DNA of 64,000 nucleotides. It comes from Mesostigma viride. Its lineage: Eukaryota > Streptophyta > Mesostigmatophyceae > Mesostigmatales > Mesostigmataceae. Within the stretch, counting starts at the first letter, position 1. Each line of letters starts with the position of its first letter. A model generated the notes under the pieces. The model saw nothing but the letters and a program-made list of their open reading frames with translations, made no database searches and had not been told where the DNA came from. A program made the translations under genes and the position numbers. Shown here in pieces: positions 47,851 to 56,802 of this stretch. The stretch is from the NCBI GenBank assembly GCA_009746045.1, contig RPFO01000766.1:62001-126000 (forward strand), in the 5' to 3' direction.

Positions 47851-48663
47851 ATGGGGGACCGGGACCACTTGACCGAGTCGCGCTCCGAGCCTCGAGTGGA
47901 CACCAACGTGCTGGTAGACAGCAAGCGGGAGTACGTGGAGCAGCTCGAGCGGTCGCTATCCCAGCCGGTGTTTGCGGCGTTCAAGAACATCCTGCAGGAC
48001 GCCGTGAACGTGTCGGGGGCGAAAGGCACGGATTGCATGGAGTGCCTCACCAAACTGCTGGCGGAGGTTCCGAGCTGGAACGCGGACATCATCGACGAGG
48101 AGACCAAGGAGATCCAGAAGACGGTGCCCTACCTGAGGGAGCTGCTGAAGGCGTATTTCGTGTGCGCGAGTATGATCCTGGGCAGCATCCGCAGGAACTC
48201 GCGGAACGATCAGAAGCTGAAGGTGAAGGTCCCGACGTGCGAGCGGTTCGTGCACTCGGTCATGAAGACGATGGCCGCGGACATCGCGGAGGACATCCCG
48301 CATTACGTCTCTCAGACCTCGACCGGCGGGGTCAAGCTCAACAAGCGTCAGGTGATGAAAGGGGTGTGCGAGTGCGTCAAGAACGCGCTCCAGAGCTTCA
48401 TGCCCATCGACGACATCCTCAAGGACTACATGGACGGGATCATGGGCGCGGACGACCCGCCGCCCTCGCCTCCGGCCCGCCGGCGCTCGGACGAGCAGGA
48501 TGAGGGGGGGCACAGGGACAGGACGCGCTCGGTCCGACTGCGTCCCGAGTCCCTGCAGGCCAGCGGCAGGGCGGGGCTGGCGGGCGACGAGGATGAAGAG
48601 GACGGGTTCCACGTCGACGAGGACGACCCCGAGGCGTACGTGGAGGAGGAGGAGGACTTTTAA
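47851..48663 (+). CDS. NCLDV-conserved IPxWN-type protein
   Basis: 270 residues from ATG 47851; a GTG at 47818 is also possible. The segment LLAEVPSWNADIIDEETKEI followed by a helix, YLRELLKAYFVCASMILGSI, matches from memory a short family found across large eukaryotic DNA viruses. In that family a conserved Ile/Val-Pro-x-Trp-Asn precedes a helix ending before a threonine/serine-isoleucine pair. Its function is not established there. The C-terminal 65 residues are acidic and disordered. It is one of the best non-capsid indicators that the block belongs to a nucleocytovirus relative. A profile search would settle it. Confidence 0.6.
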   Translation: MGDRDHLTESRSEPRVDTNVLVDSKREYVEQLERSLSQPVFAAFKNILQDAVNVSGAKGTDCMECLTKLLAEVPSWNADIIDEETKEIQKTVPYLRELLKAYFVCASMILGSIRRNSRNDQKLKVKVPTCERFVHSVMKTMAADIAEDIPHYVSQTSTGGVKLNKRQVMKGVCECVKNALQSFMPIDDILKDYMDGIMGADDPPPSPPARRRSDEQDEGGHRDRTRSVRLRPESLQASGRAGLAGDEDEEDGFHVDEDDPEAYVEEEEDF

Positions 48664-48819
48664 TTCGTCTGTAATGTTATTTATGCTTTGTAATAAATGA
48701 AAGTGACCATTTTACCTGACGGAACCATTACAATTCGTTCAAGTGGCCCGCCGGAGCGGCTGTACAATTTTTCCCAGTGAGCGCGCTGCCAAGTGTACTT
48801 GTGGGCAAATTTTTAGGTG

Positions 48820-49400
48820 CCCCGTCACTTCGAGGTACTAAAAATTAGGCTACGGTACGAATTCAGCGAATTTCAGCGAATTTTCAGTCGAACCAAAGGA
48901 AGTGACGCCAACTACCAAAAAGTTTCCGTTACGAATTTTCAGCCCAACACTCGCGCAAAATGAAGTGACGGCAACTACCAAAAAGTTTCCGTTACGAATT
49001 TTCACTCCCACACGTTTGCACAAGAGGAAGTGACGGCAACTACCAAAAAGTTTCCGTTACGAATTTTCAGTCCCACACTTCGCGCAAATTTTAGTAGGGC
49101 TGCACGCAAGCTACCTTTCAAAATTTTGCGCTAGTATGGAACGCATTTCATTCGTCTGGAGGAACGCTGCCCGCCAACTACCCCCGTTCAGAAAGTTCCG
49201 CCGAAATTTACCCGAGATTTGGAAATCTGAACGTCCGCGCAAATTTTAGTAGGGCTGCACGCAAGCTACCTTTCAAAATTTTGCGCAAGTATGGAACGCA
49301 ATTCATTCGTCCGGAGGAATGCTGCTCGTCAACTGCCCCCGTTCAGAAAGTTGCGCCGAACTTTACTTGAGATTTGGAAATCTGAACGTGCGGTTGGAGT
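48820..49400. repeat. compound intergenic tandem repeats
   Basis: Three copies (about 62 bp each, 48898-49085) contain AACTACCAAAAAGTTTCCGT and ACGAATTTTCA. They are followed by two copies (about 150 bp each, 49086-49390) containing TAGTAGGGCTGCACGCAAGC and ATTTTGCGC. The second pair differs at about 10% of positions. No coding potential; AT-richer than its surroundings. It is the largest non-coding gap in the viral block and a candidate replication or control region. Confidence 0.85.
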
Positions 49401-49514
49401 TTCGCGGGGAAACCCAAGTTCCCAAGTAATTCACCAATGACGCGCTTCGAACACTTGTCCGCTAAAACCTAAGCAGCCGCTCCGGCTGGCCACTTAAACG
49501 AAACTTGATGAAAA

Positions 49515-50174
49515 GTGTTGACATCTGATAAATGCACGGCCAGGGTAGGATCAGTAGGCGTTAGGACGCGGCGGTTCCGGCTGGACCCGGCCGCGTTCCA
49601 TTTCATCATCAACAGCATGTCGCGCGGGGCGGAGCTCGGCGGCAACTTCAGCGTGGACCTCCGAAGCTCGGTCATGAGGAAGGCCACCGTGACCAACGTG
49701 GGGCGGTCCAACGACGTGAACACCCCGCACGGGGTGGTCGAGTGGCACACGCACCCGCAGGGGTGCACGCTGCGGGAGTGCTCCCTGTCCAGCCCGAGCG
49801 ACACGGACGTGGGGGTGTTTCTGGAGGACGCGCTCACGGACAACGTCGCCCATTGCGTGTTCAGCCGCCAGGGCACGTTCGTGTGCGCCTGCTCCCCCGC
49901 CCTGGTGGCGCGGCTGCAGCGGTTGAAGGGAGAGGGCGGCGACAGCGCGCTGGCGGCGGCGAAGGGCCAGATACAGCGGCAGTTCGCCGACCTGCAGCGC
50001 CAGTTCGCGGTGCGGTACCGACAGGCGCGGTCGGAGCGGGAGAAGGACCACTGGGAGGCGTGGCACCGTGGCCAGTGGCTGCGTCTGGCGGCCGCGTGCG
50101 GTCTGCTCGTTTCGTTCTTCGCGCGCGGCGTGCCCCCCGTGATCGACGCGCGCGTGCGGTGCGTGGGTAAATGA
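49515..50174 (+). CDS. JAB/MPN metalloprotease-like viral protein
   Basis: About 219 residues if started at a TTG at 49515. The only ATG (about 49617) lies inside the fold, so the start is uncertain. It has the JAMM zinc site: a glutamate in SRGAELGG, then WHTHP and a Ser-x-x-Asp (SSPSD) 13 residues later. This predicts an isopeptidase or deubiquitinase-type fold. A helical, Gln/Arg-rich segment follows (QRQFADLQRQFAVRYRQ) and one C-terminal hydrophobic helix (LAAACGLLVSFFA). JAB proteins are known in several giant-virus lineages. It is followed by the packaging ATPase 43 bp downstream in the same direction. Confidence 0.75.
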   Translation: MLTSDKCTARVGSVGVRTRRFRLDPAAFHFIINSMSRGAELGGNFSVDLRSSVMRKATVTNVGRSNDVNTPHGVVEWHTHPQGCTLRECSLSSPSDTDVGVFLEDALTDNVAHCVFSRQGTFVCACSPALVARLQRLKGEGGDSALAAAKGQIQRQFADLQRQFAVRYRQARSEREKDHWEAWHRGQWLRLAAACGLLVSFFARGVPPVIDARVRCVGK

Positions 50175-50217
50175 ATTCCACAATTCTCGGGAGATAGATG
50201 TATGTAGGTGGGGCGGG

Positions 50218-51012
50218 ATGAACGTGAACCTGAAGAAGTTCGACCCCTCGCGCATCAAGGACAACAGCGTTGTGTGCATCGTGTCGAAGCGGGGCGCTGG
50301 CAAGACGACGCTGGCGACCGACCTAATGTACTACAAGCGGCACCTCCCGTCCGGGATCGTGCTGTCGGGCACGGAGGGCTCCAACCGCCACTGGGGGAAG
50401 TACGTGCCGTCGCTGTTCATCTACAACCGGTTCAACCGCGGCGCGCTCAAGGCGGTGATCGCGCGCCAGAAGTTAAGGAGCAAAGGGGGGAAGGCGGCCC
50501 TGCCGGCGTTCGTGGTGATGGACGATTGCGTGTACGACCGCACGGTGATGCGCGACCCGTACATCCGTGAGATCGCGCTGAACGGGCGCCACTACAACAT
50601 CTTCCTGCTGTTCATCACCCAGTACACGATGGACGTCACGCCGGACATCCGCTCGAACATCGATTACGTGTTCGCGCTCAAGGAGAACATCATCATGAAC
50701 CGCGAGCGGCTGTACCGCAACTTCTTCGGCGTGATCCCGACGTTCGAGGCGTTCTGCACCATCCTGAACGAGTGCACGCAGAACTACGAGTGCCTCGTGA
50801 TCGACCACACGAGCGGATCCAACAAGCTGGAGGACGTCATCTTCTGGTACAAGGCGGAGGAGCGGCCGCCGTTCCGCGTGGGCTCCCCGTCGTTCTGGAA
50901 GTACGGCCAGGTGAACCGCGACCCCGACAGGGAGGAGGAGGCCAGCGACGACGATCTGCCCCTCACCAAGCGAAAGACGACCACGCGAGTGGTCAAGCAC
51001 GACGACCAGTAG
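50218..51012 (+). CDS. A32-like genome-packaging ATPase
   Basis: 264 residues. P-loop SKRGAGKTT (residues 23-31) and Walker B hydrophobics followed by Asp-Asp (FVVMDD, about 98-103). A glutamine-containing sensor segment FLLFITQYTMDVTPDIRSN and then a VFALKE strand are typical of the FtsK-HerA-type ATPases that pump DNA into nucleocytovirus, adintovirus and polinton capsids. The length is normal for the family. The C-terminus is acidic/basic and disordered. No break is seen. It is one of the two hallmark genes of the block, together with the capsid proteins. ATG start is unambiguous. Confidence 0.92.
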   Translation: MNVNLKKFDPSRIKDNSVVCIVSKRGAGKTTLATDLMYYKRHLPSGIVLSGTEGSNRHWGKYVPSLFIYNRFNRGALKAVIARQKLRSKGGKAALPAFVVMDDCVYDRTVMRDPYIREIALNGRHYNIFLLFITQYTMDVTPDIRSNIDYVFALKENIIMNRERLYRNFFGVIPTFEAFCTILNECTQNYECLVIDHTSGSNKLEDVIFWYKAEERPPFRVGSPSFWKYGQVNRDPDREEEASDDDLPLTKRKTTTRVVKHDDQ

Positions 51013-51086
51013 TTCGCTTAGGCTCCGGTACAAGTGTCAGCCCATTCTAGCCCCCCGCACAGAGGCACCATGCAGTCCATCTTGGC

Positions 51087-53062
51087 CCTACCTAGACGCG
51101 AAAATGGCTGACGGCGGTATGGCTGACGGCGGAGTTCAGATCTTTTGCGTCTGAGCCCCAAATTCGGTCAGACCACTTGCATTCGATGCGCCTTTCTAAG
51201 ACGCACTTGCCAGTATAAACGGTTACGGCTGCCACGCAGTATAGACAAAGTTACGCACGTGACCAGCTATGACGACTACCAAAGCAAAACGAGGGCTGGA
51301 AAAGGAGCTGGCACAGCTTCCCGGCGCCCAGCCCAACCCTCTCGCCCTCGCCATTGTTCAGCCGCCAGGCTTACCCGCCAAACCCTCGCCAAGCGCCTCG
51401 CCTGAGCCCAAGAAACCATGCCACGATCGCCACAAATGGAGCAAATTCTTGCCCGGCGACGGAATGTTCTCCATCCTCGAGTGGCAGCAGCTGTCGCCGC
51501 AGGAAGTCGTCGAAGTTCTCCAGTTCCTCACACAGGAGCGGAAGCTCTTTGTGCCCTGGAGAGGGAGGGCGGCTATCGACTACCGCGACACGTCCTGGCT
51601 CTACACCTGTGCCGAATCCCGCCAACGCGAGTCTATCTTGACCAGCTACTACCAGCGCAGCTTCGGCGCCATCCACAGAGAACTTTGGAACGCACTCAAC
51701 GCCCCAGCCCCCGCACAGCCGGCAGCCCCATCGGCTTCCTCCCTCTGCAAGGATGACATCCGCGCAGTGCTGGAGGAGCACGTGACCTGGCCGCTGGCCG
51801 AGAAGATGACCTCGCTGAACACCACGCTCAACACGGTCGAGGCCCGGGTCTCCAACGTGGAAACCAAGGTCGTCCACAAGCTACAACCACAGTTCACGGC
51901 GCTACACACCGCGGCGCAGGCTTCGGAAACGCATGCTGCACTTGTCTCTCGCCTTAACCAGGTGGAAGGCAAGTGCGGCGTGCTCATGAAGAAGCTTGAG
52001 GCCATCACCGCCCACACCGAGGCCCTGGCCACACAGGTCCCAAAGCTAGCGGAGCAGACGGCCACCATTGCCTCCCAGCCACCCCGGCAGGATGCTGGTG
52101 ACCTCCCGCTCTCCTACGCGGACCTGCTGCGGACAGCGACCGCCTCCACCACCGACGCCATCGCCACGAAGCTCCAGGAGCTGGAGGACCACCGCCAGGC
52201 CCAGCAACGGGAGGTCACCGATCGCGCTCGCCGCGAGTGCCGAGTGGTGCTACGTCGCTTCCCCCAGAAGCCAGGTGAGACGTCAACCTCCCTTGCTGAC
52301 GAGATCAAGAAACAGCTTCTTACCCTCATGGGCCTGGTAGGTGAGGTAGAACTGCGTGGGTGCCACCGCCTTCCCCACTCACGGGACAAGGCGGCCACCC
52401 CACCAGTCCTGCTCACCTTCATCTCCCCTGAGGATAAGCAGCGGTTCCTCTCTCGTCGCAAGCGGTTGCACGACCTCACCTGGACGCTGGATGACGACCT
52501 AACCCCCGCTCAGCAACAGCAGCGACGCGACCTGTGGCCGGAATACCTCCGCCATAAGCAGGACCCCCAGAAGCCCAAGGTGTACTGGAGGGGCGGGGAC
52601 CTGATGATCAACCACAAGATGTGGACGCCCCCAGCGGGCTAGAATAGCAATAGCCCTAGCTTGTAACCATTGGAGTCACTGTCGCTAAGGCAGCCATGCC
52701 TAGAATGTTTGCCTAGCTGTGCCAACAAACCTAGTCACGTGCCGCCAACGCACGGTACACAACCAGCCATAGCCTTAGCCTAGTTCTAGTACAGCCATGC
52801 TACGCCCTGGCTATGTTCAGATTACTTGCCCACGCTCCTTGCTATGACATGCTCACATGGGTCTTATTGCACCCACAGTTTGCCGGATCGTTAGCCTGTC
52901 CTTTTAGCTAGCCGCGCCCGATTGCAGCTGTGGCATGCCTTTGGCATGAAGGAGACTGGGGGTCTCTGCCCTTTCTCCTGTAGTGCACACACAGGGATTA
53001 AAAGCACTTCGGTGCTCCGTGACTCCCCAACGGGAGCACGAGTTTAATTAATTAATTAATTA
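51087..53062 (+). mobile_element. intact ORF1-only LINE-like element with (TTAA)n tail
   Basis: Bounded by a perfect 8-bp target-site duplication, ATCTTGGC. It has a leader of about 180 bp, one intact 457-codon frame, a 3' UTR of about 400 bp and a TTAATTAATTAATTAA tail instead of poly-A. No reverse transcriptase is encoded, so it must be mobilised in trans. It is the same family as the decayed copy at 31.3-33.3 kb. Confidence 0.9.
51269..52642 (+). CDS. ORF1-like nucleic-acid-binding protein of the LINE-like element
   Basis: 457 residues, uninterrupted. N-terminal 60 residues Ala/Pro/Lys-rich; then WQQLSPQEVVEVLQFLTQE and YYQRSFGAIHRELWNAL. A long coiled-coil-like middle follows (TTLNTVEARVSNVETKV). 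The C-terminal domain (CRVVLRRFPQKPGETSTSLA, VLLTFISPEDKQRFLSRRK, then YWRGGDLMINHK) resembles the RRM/CTD region of LINE ORF1 proteins that bind element RNA and act as chaperones in retrotransposition. The assignment rests on architecture plus the mobile-element context. Confidence 0.75.
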   Translation: MTTTKAKRGLEKELAQLPGAQPNPLALAIVQPPGLPAKPSPSASPEPKKPCHDRHKWSKFLPGDGMFSILEWQQLSPQEVVEVLQFLTQERKLFVPWRGRAAIDYRDTSWLYTCAESRQRESILTSYYQRSFGAIHRELWNALNAPAPAQPAAPSASSLCKDDIRAVLEEHVTWPLAEKMTSLNTTLNTVEARVSNVETKVVHKLQPQFTALHTAAQASETHAALVSRLNQVEGKCGVLMKKLEAITAHTEALATQVPKLAEQTATIASQPPRQDAGDLPLSYADLLRTATASTTDAIATKLQELEDHRQAQQREVTDRARRECRVVLRRFPQKPGETSTSLADEIKKQLLTLMGLVGEVELRGCHRLPHSRDKAATPPVLLTFISPEDKQRFLSRRKRLHDLTWTLDDDLTPAQQQQRRDLWPEYLRHKQDPQKPKVYWRGGDLMINHKMWTPPAG

Positions 53063-53457
53063 ATCTTGGCTTTCTTCCGCGGCAACAAGGGCACACCTCA
53101 CGAGGGAGAAGCGGGCAAGGAGGGGGTGGCGTCCCCTACTTGCAAATCCGACCAATCCATCCGATCCAGCAAAACGGAGCGGCCGTGGTGGTCTAAGGAG
53201 GAGGGCAGCGACTCCAGCGAATCCGACGATTCCATCGCCAGCATGACGGAGCGGCCGTGGTGGTGCAAGGTGGAGAGCGCGCTGTCCGAGATCGAGGACC
53301 TGATGAGGCGCGTGGACGCGGTGGTCGCGCAGAACCAGCAGACGTTGGTCGCCTTGACACGAGATGTGGAGCGCCTGAAGCGGCAAGGGCGCAGGAACGA
53401 GCGAGCCATCAAGGAATCGGAGGGGGTCATGCGCGTGCTAGAGAACGTATTCTGCAC

Positions 53458-53937
53458 CTAATAGCTCACGCGCCTTCTGAAGCGCCTGGAACCCGCGGCG
53501 TGCCCCCTCGTCCTCACCTTGCCCACGCGGGGCCCGCGCGGCGCGCCTGCTTCGTGCACGCGGTACCTGACACGTGGCAGCCAATCTGTGTTGTATATGG
53601 TACCTGGTGGGGGTATCCTGTCCAGCCCGCCCGCCCGCCACCCATAAGTATCTTCCTCCCGCGGAGGGCGCGTCAACGGGCCCGCGTCACCCCAGGGAGA
53701 AAGCATCAGGTCCGCGACGCGGTCCTCCACTTCCTGCGCGTCCGATGGGGGCGGCGGCAGTGCCACATGGGGCGGGAAGACGGACGGTCTCGCCGGCGCG
53801 GGGGCGGTCCGGGGGCGGCGCGGGGGCGGGGGGGGCGGACGAGGAGGACGAGGAGGAAGGGGCCGGTAGGAAGGGCCCGGCGGGGTGGACAGGCGCATGG
53901 GGGGGTTTGAGGAGGCCGACATTTGGGGTGATCTCAT
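53458..53937 (-). CDS. proline-rich viral protein
   Basis: 159 residues from ATG 53937. About 60 residues of Pro/Arg runs are followed by a more ordered C-terminal part (DAQEVEDRVADLMLSPWGDA, then TYGWRAGGLDRIPPPGTIYN). The gene is convergent with, and slightly overlaps, the retroelement-split gene. A disordered virion or scaffold protein is possible. Other frames here are GC-rich artefacts; this one has the most ordered end. Confidence 0.45.
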   Translation of the reverse strand: MRSPQMSASSNPPMRLSTPPGPSYRPLPPRPPRPPPPPPRRPRTAPAPARPSVFPPHVALPPPPSDAQEVEDRVADLMLSPWGDAGPLTRPPREEDTYGWRAGGLDRIPPPGTIYNTDWLPRVRYRVHEAGAPRGPRVGKVRTRGHAAGSRRFRRRVSY

Positions 53938-54205
53938 GAAGGTTCTCCCCTGAGCGGTGGGGAGGAGGCCCGCATTCGGGCGGTCTTGGCGGGTCTCCTG
54001 GGGGGGGAGTCTGGCTCGGTCCTCCAACGCCTCGGACCGCTGACTTCCTGGCCCGCCTCCCACCCGATGTTCTGGCCCTCGGTGCTGGACGCGCGCACCC
54101 TGTGCGCGGCGCACCGGCCATACCTGCGCCCCTTAGTTGTGAGAGAAGTGCACTTTGTCATGCGTACATATGGTATACACTCGAAATTTTAAAAATGCGT
54201 GGCTT

Positions 54206-54268
54206 TGTTTATTCATTCATAAATAATCATTGATTCATTCATTCATGCATTCATTCATTCATTCCACA
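54206..54268. repeat. (ATTC)n microsatellite
   Basis: About 12 ATTC units with interruptions, in the short gap 3' of the capsid gene. Confidence 0.85.
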
Positions 54269-54330
54269 GTAGCGCCTTCCCGGCTGGTCATTTTCAGCAT
54301 CCGGCCGGAGAATCTATAGTTTAAAAAAGG

Positions 54331-54380
54331 ATTTAGAAGTGCTGTAACCACGGTAACACTTCTAAAGCGTCCCTAGAGAG
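54331..54380. terminator. imperfect hairpin just after MCP1
   Basis: TTAGAAGTG, a loop containing GTAACCACGGTAAC, CACTTCTAA, then GCGTCCCTAGA. It is homologous to the hairpin at 41018-41124 and starts three bases past the MCP1 stop codon. In this position it could terminate or stabilise the capsid transcript. The shared sequence with the palindrome end suggests another or additional role. Confidence 0.55.
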
Positions 54381-54382
54381 GG

Positions 54383-55847
54383 TTACGAGGCGAACCGCAG
54401 CCCGCCCATCCCGTTGGTGATCTTGAGGATGTTGAAGGAGCGGGCGTACACGGTGATCACGCCCTTCTGCAGCTTTTTGGTCAAGTTCGTGCCCCCCGCG
54501 TCCGCGTCCGACACGAAGCCCTTGAGGACGAGTTTGACTGTGTCCAGGCGGGAGAAGTTGATGCTGCCGCTCGGCCGCCAGTCCTCCGGCTTCAGCGCGA
54601 ACGGGATCACGTAGATGTGCTTGTCCCTCGGGATGCGCGTGTGGTGCATGAGCGGCAGGAAGTAGGAGAAGTACACCGGGTCGCGGCCCTCGCCAAACAC
54701 GTTCTGGGAGTTGAGCGACAGGTTGCAGGACGTGAACAGGTGCCCGTCGCCGAACGCGCTGTTCTTGTTGGTGAAGTTCCACACGGCCTGGGTGGGGTCC
54801 TTGGAAGTGTCAGGGTCGGACACGCGGTTGTCCGCCTTGTAGAAGAAGATGAGCTCCTTCACGGGGTGGGAGAACGGCAGGATGAGCGTCTCCAGGTTCG
54901 AGTTCTCGACGAAGTGGTCGTACTGCTGGGTCGCCGTGATGAGGTACTCGTGCGCGCTGGTTGCGAACTGGCGCCGCTCGAAGTCGTCCAGGTATACGTA
55001 GCGCAGGATCAGACGCATCTTCGTGATGTCGGTGTACGCGCCAACCATGCCCGTGCGGTAGTTGGCGTCGGCATTCACCGGCGTAAGCGGGATTGTTAGT
55101 CCCTGTTGCAGCAGATGACAGGCCGGTCCACAGGACAGGGGCCGTGCTGGGGCCGGACTGGGTGTTTGTGAGGACAGTGCCCGGGTACTTCTCACCGCCC
55201 GCCATGTGCGTGAAGATCTCGTCCTTGGACGCCACCTGGATGCGGATGCGGGCGTCGTGGTACTGCAGCGCGATGATGGGGAGCGCCATGCCCTCCTCCA
55301 GGCAGAAGGAGAACTGGAGGGGGATGTACAGGTGACAGGGAGACATCCCCGTCCTGCCCCCTCCGTACTTCCTGACGACGCCGCCGTGCTCGTCGGGGGC
55401 GGACTCCACATGGCTCGTGCTCGGGTCGCGGGACAGCTGATCCCAGATGTGCATGAACTCGCCCGTCATCTCCTCGACGGTGTATCCGCCGATCTTGAAC
55501 TCCACCTTCTTGATGAGCACGCGGCCGAGGTCATCCCAGAATGGGTCGAAGATCTTCCACCACGTCCGCCCAGTCAGGGGGGCATTGGCGCCCGTCTTCC
55601 ATTCCGTTATCGGGGGCAGCTCGGCGTACAGGTACGCCTTGGTGATCAGGTCCCCGCTCCTGGGGAGCAGGAACTCGACCATGCGCCCGAACCCGGGGGT
55701 GCCGCTGGTGGGCACGACCTCCGTGTCGGCGAACGCGAAGTTGGTGTGACGCGGGTACATGCTCTTGAAGAAGGTGATCTCGGGGCTCACCGTCAGCATG
55801 GCGTCTTGAGGTCCTTTGGCGCGCAGAGAGAGAACGGCGTGCGACAT
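54383..55847 (-). CDS. major capsid protein 1 (NCLDV double jelly-roll), frameshifted
   Basis: Two overlapping frames together cover about 488 codons. The N-terminal frame (start 55847) carries the nucleocytovirus MCP opening: LTVSPEITFFKSMYPRHTNF and then FLLPRSGDLITKAYLYAELP. The second frame carries the C-terminal jelly-roll: RYVYLDDFERRQFA, HEYLI, SHPVKELIFFYKADN, NSQNVFGEGRDPVYFSYFLP, and an end of GMGGLRFAS. The switch lies between about 55,060 and 55,130 and needs one base. Together they form the shell protein. Length and motif order are normal for the family apart from the shift. It is located directly downstream of MCP2 on the same strand. Sequencing error and true loss are both possible. 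Confidence 0.9.
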
Positions 55848-55891
55848 CTCCGAGTAGTGTATACTGACGGCGGAGATTATTTTCGGCGGGT

Positions 55892-56737
55892 TTACGAGGC
55901 GAAACGCTTGCCGCCCATACCTTGCGCGATTTTGAGGACGTTGAGCGAGGTTGCGTAGATGTCGATGGTGCCGGAGGGGATGCCCGCAACGTTCCCGATG
56001 TCCTTCAGGTACAGCTTGACGCTATCCAGGCGCGACATGTTGACGGTCCCCGATGGCTTCCAGGACTCTGGCTCCAGCGCGAAGGGGATGACGTACACTC
56101 GGCTGCCCCGGACGACGCGCGTGTGGAACTCGGAGGGCAGCAGGAACGAGAAGAAGATCGGGTCGCGGCCCTCCCCGAACATGTTCTGCGAGTTGAGAGA
56201 GACGTTGCAGGAGCGGAACAGGTGGCCGTTGCCGAACGCGCTGTTGTTGTTCCAGAACTTCCAGTAGCCGTTGTAGGCGAAGTCGGCGTCCGCCTTGTAC
56301 TGGTCGGCGACAAACTGGAGGGAGTCGGGCTTGAACCAGAAGAGCAGCTCCTTCACGGGGTGGTTGAACTTCAGGTCGACGGTCACCTCCCTCTCCCCGC
56401 TGACGTGCTGCTGAAAACGCTGGACCTCCGTGATGAGGTACTCGTGCGTGTTGAGCGCGAACTGGCGCCGTTCGAAGTCGTCGAGGTAGATGTAGCGGGC
56501 CAGGAGCTTGCAGGCGAACTTGGGAGGGGCGTTGGCCCACGCCACGCGGGGGTGTTCGGACGCTGTGTAAGTAGCCGTAACGGCCCCTATCTTGTAGTTG
56601 AGAGCCTCGTCCAACTCAGTCGCGTTGTTGAACGTGTAAGTCCACAGCTTCCCGCGCACAGAGTACTCAACGTGTTTCCATTTCCCGAGACAATCGAGAT
56701 ACCTATCAACACAGCTTTCCGAAATGTCCAGCGTCAC
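55892..56737 (-). CDS. major capsid protein 2, C-terminal half only
   Basis: 281 residues from a GTG. It contains only the second jelly-roll: RYIYLDDFERRQFA, NTHEYLITEVQ, KFNHPVKELLFWFKPD, NSQNMFGEGRDPIFFSFLLP, and an end of GMGGKRFAS. The region is about 55% similar to MCP1 by eye. The first jelly-roll and its ITFFK / RHTNF signature are absent, and the upstream sequence belongs to an oppositely oriented gene. It is either a truncated relic of a capsid duplication or a genuine minor capsid protein. It ends 44 bp before the MCP1 start. Confidence 0.85.
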   Translation of the reverse strand: MTLDISESCVDRYLDCLGKWKHVEYSVRGKLWTYTFNNATELDEALNYKIGAVTATYTASEHPRVAWANAPPKFACKLLARYIYLDDFERRQFALNTHEYLITEVQRFQQHVSGEREVTVDLKFNHPVKELLFWFKPDSLQFVADQYKADADFAYNGYWKFWNNNSAFGNGHLFRSCNVSLNSQNMFGEGRDPIFFSFLLPSEFHTRVVRGSRVYVIPFALEPESWKPSGTVNMSRLDSVKLYLKDIGNVAGIPSGTIDIYATSLNVLKIAQGMGGKRFAS

Positions 56738-56802
56738 AGATAAAGGCGGACGTTCTTGCGGGCGACACCGGCAGCTTATCCAGCACCCCCCCGAGAGTCT
56801 GG

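Larger units (their letters stand above)
51070..53461 (+). pseudogene. viral coiled-coil protein split by a retroelement
   Basis: The ATG and first codons lie at 51070-51086 and the rest at 53063-53461. Between them sits a 1,976-bp LINE-like element flanked by ATCTTGGC at 51079-51086 and 53063-53070. Removing the element and one copy of the duplication gives an uninterrupted frame of about 136 residues starting Met-Gln-Ser-Ile-Leu-Ala-Phe-Phe. The product has a Ser/Asp/Glu region with two near-identical TERPWW segments and a C-terminal coiled coil (ESALSEIEDLMRRVDAVVAQ). Function unknown. It overlaps the convergent gene at 53458 by a few bases. Confidence 0.8.

Noticed and set aside
49551..50303. 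250-residue minus-strand frame opposite the JAB gene
   Set aside because: Shadow of GC-rich coding sequence; the plus strand has the JAMM motif, the minus strand has only Arg/His/Leu-rich composition.
55922..56743. 273-residue plus-strand frame opposite MCP2
   Set aside because: Shadow frame; the minus strand carries unmistakable capsid motifs.
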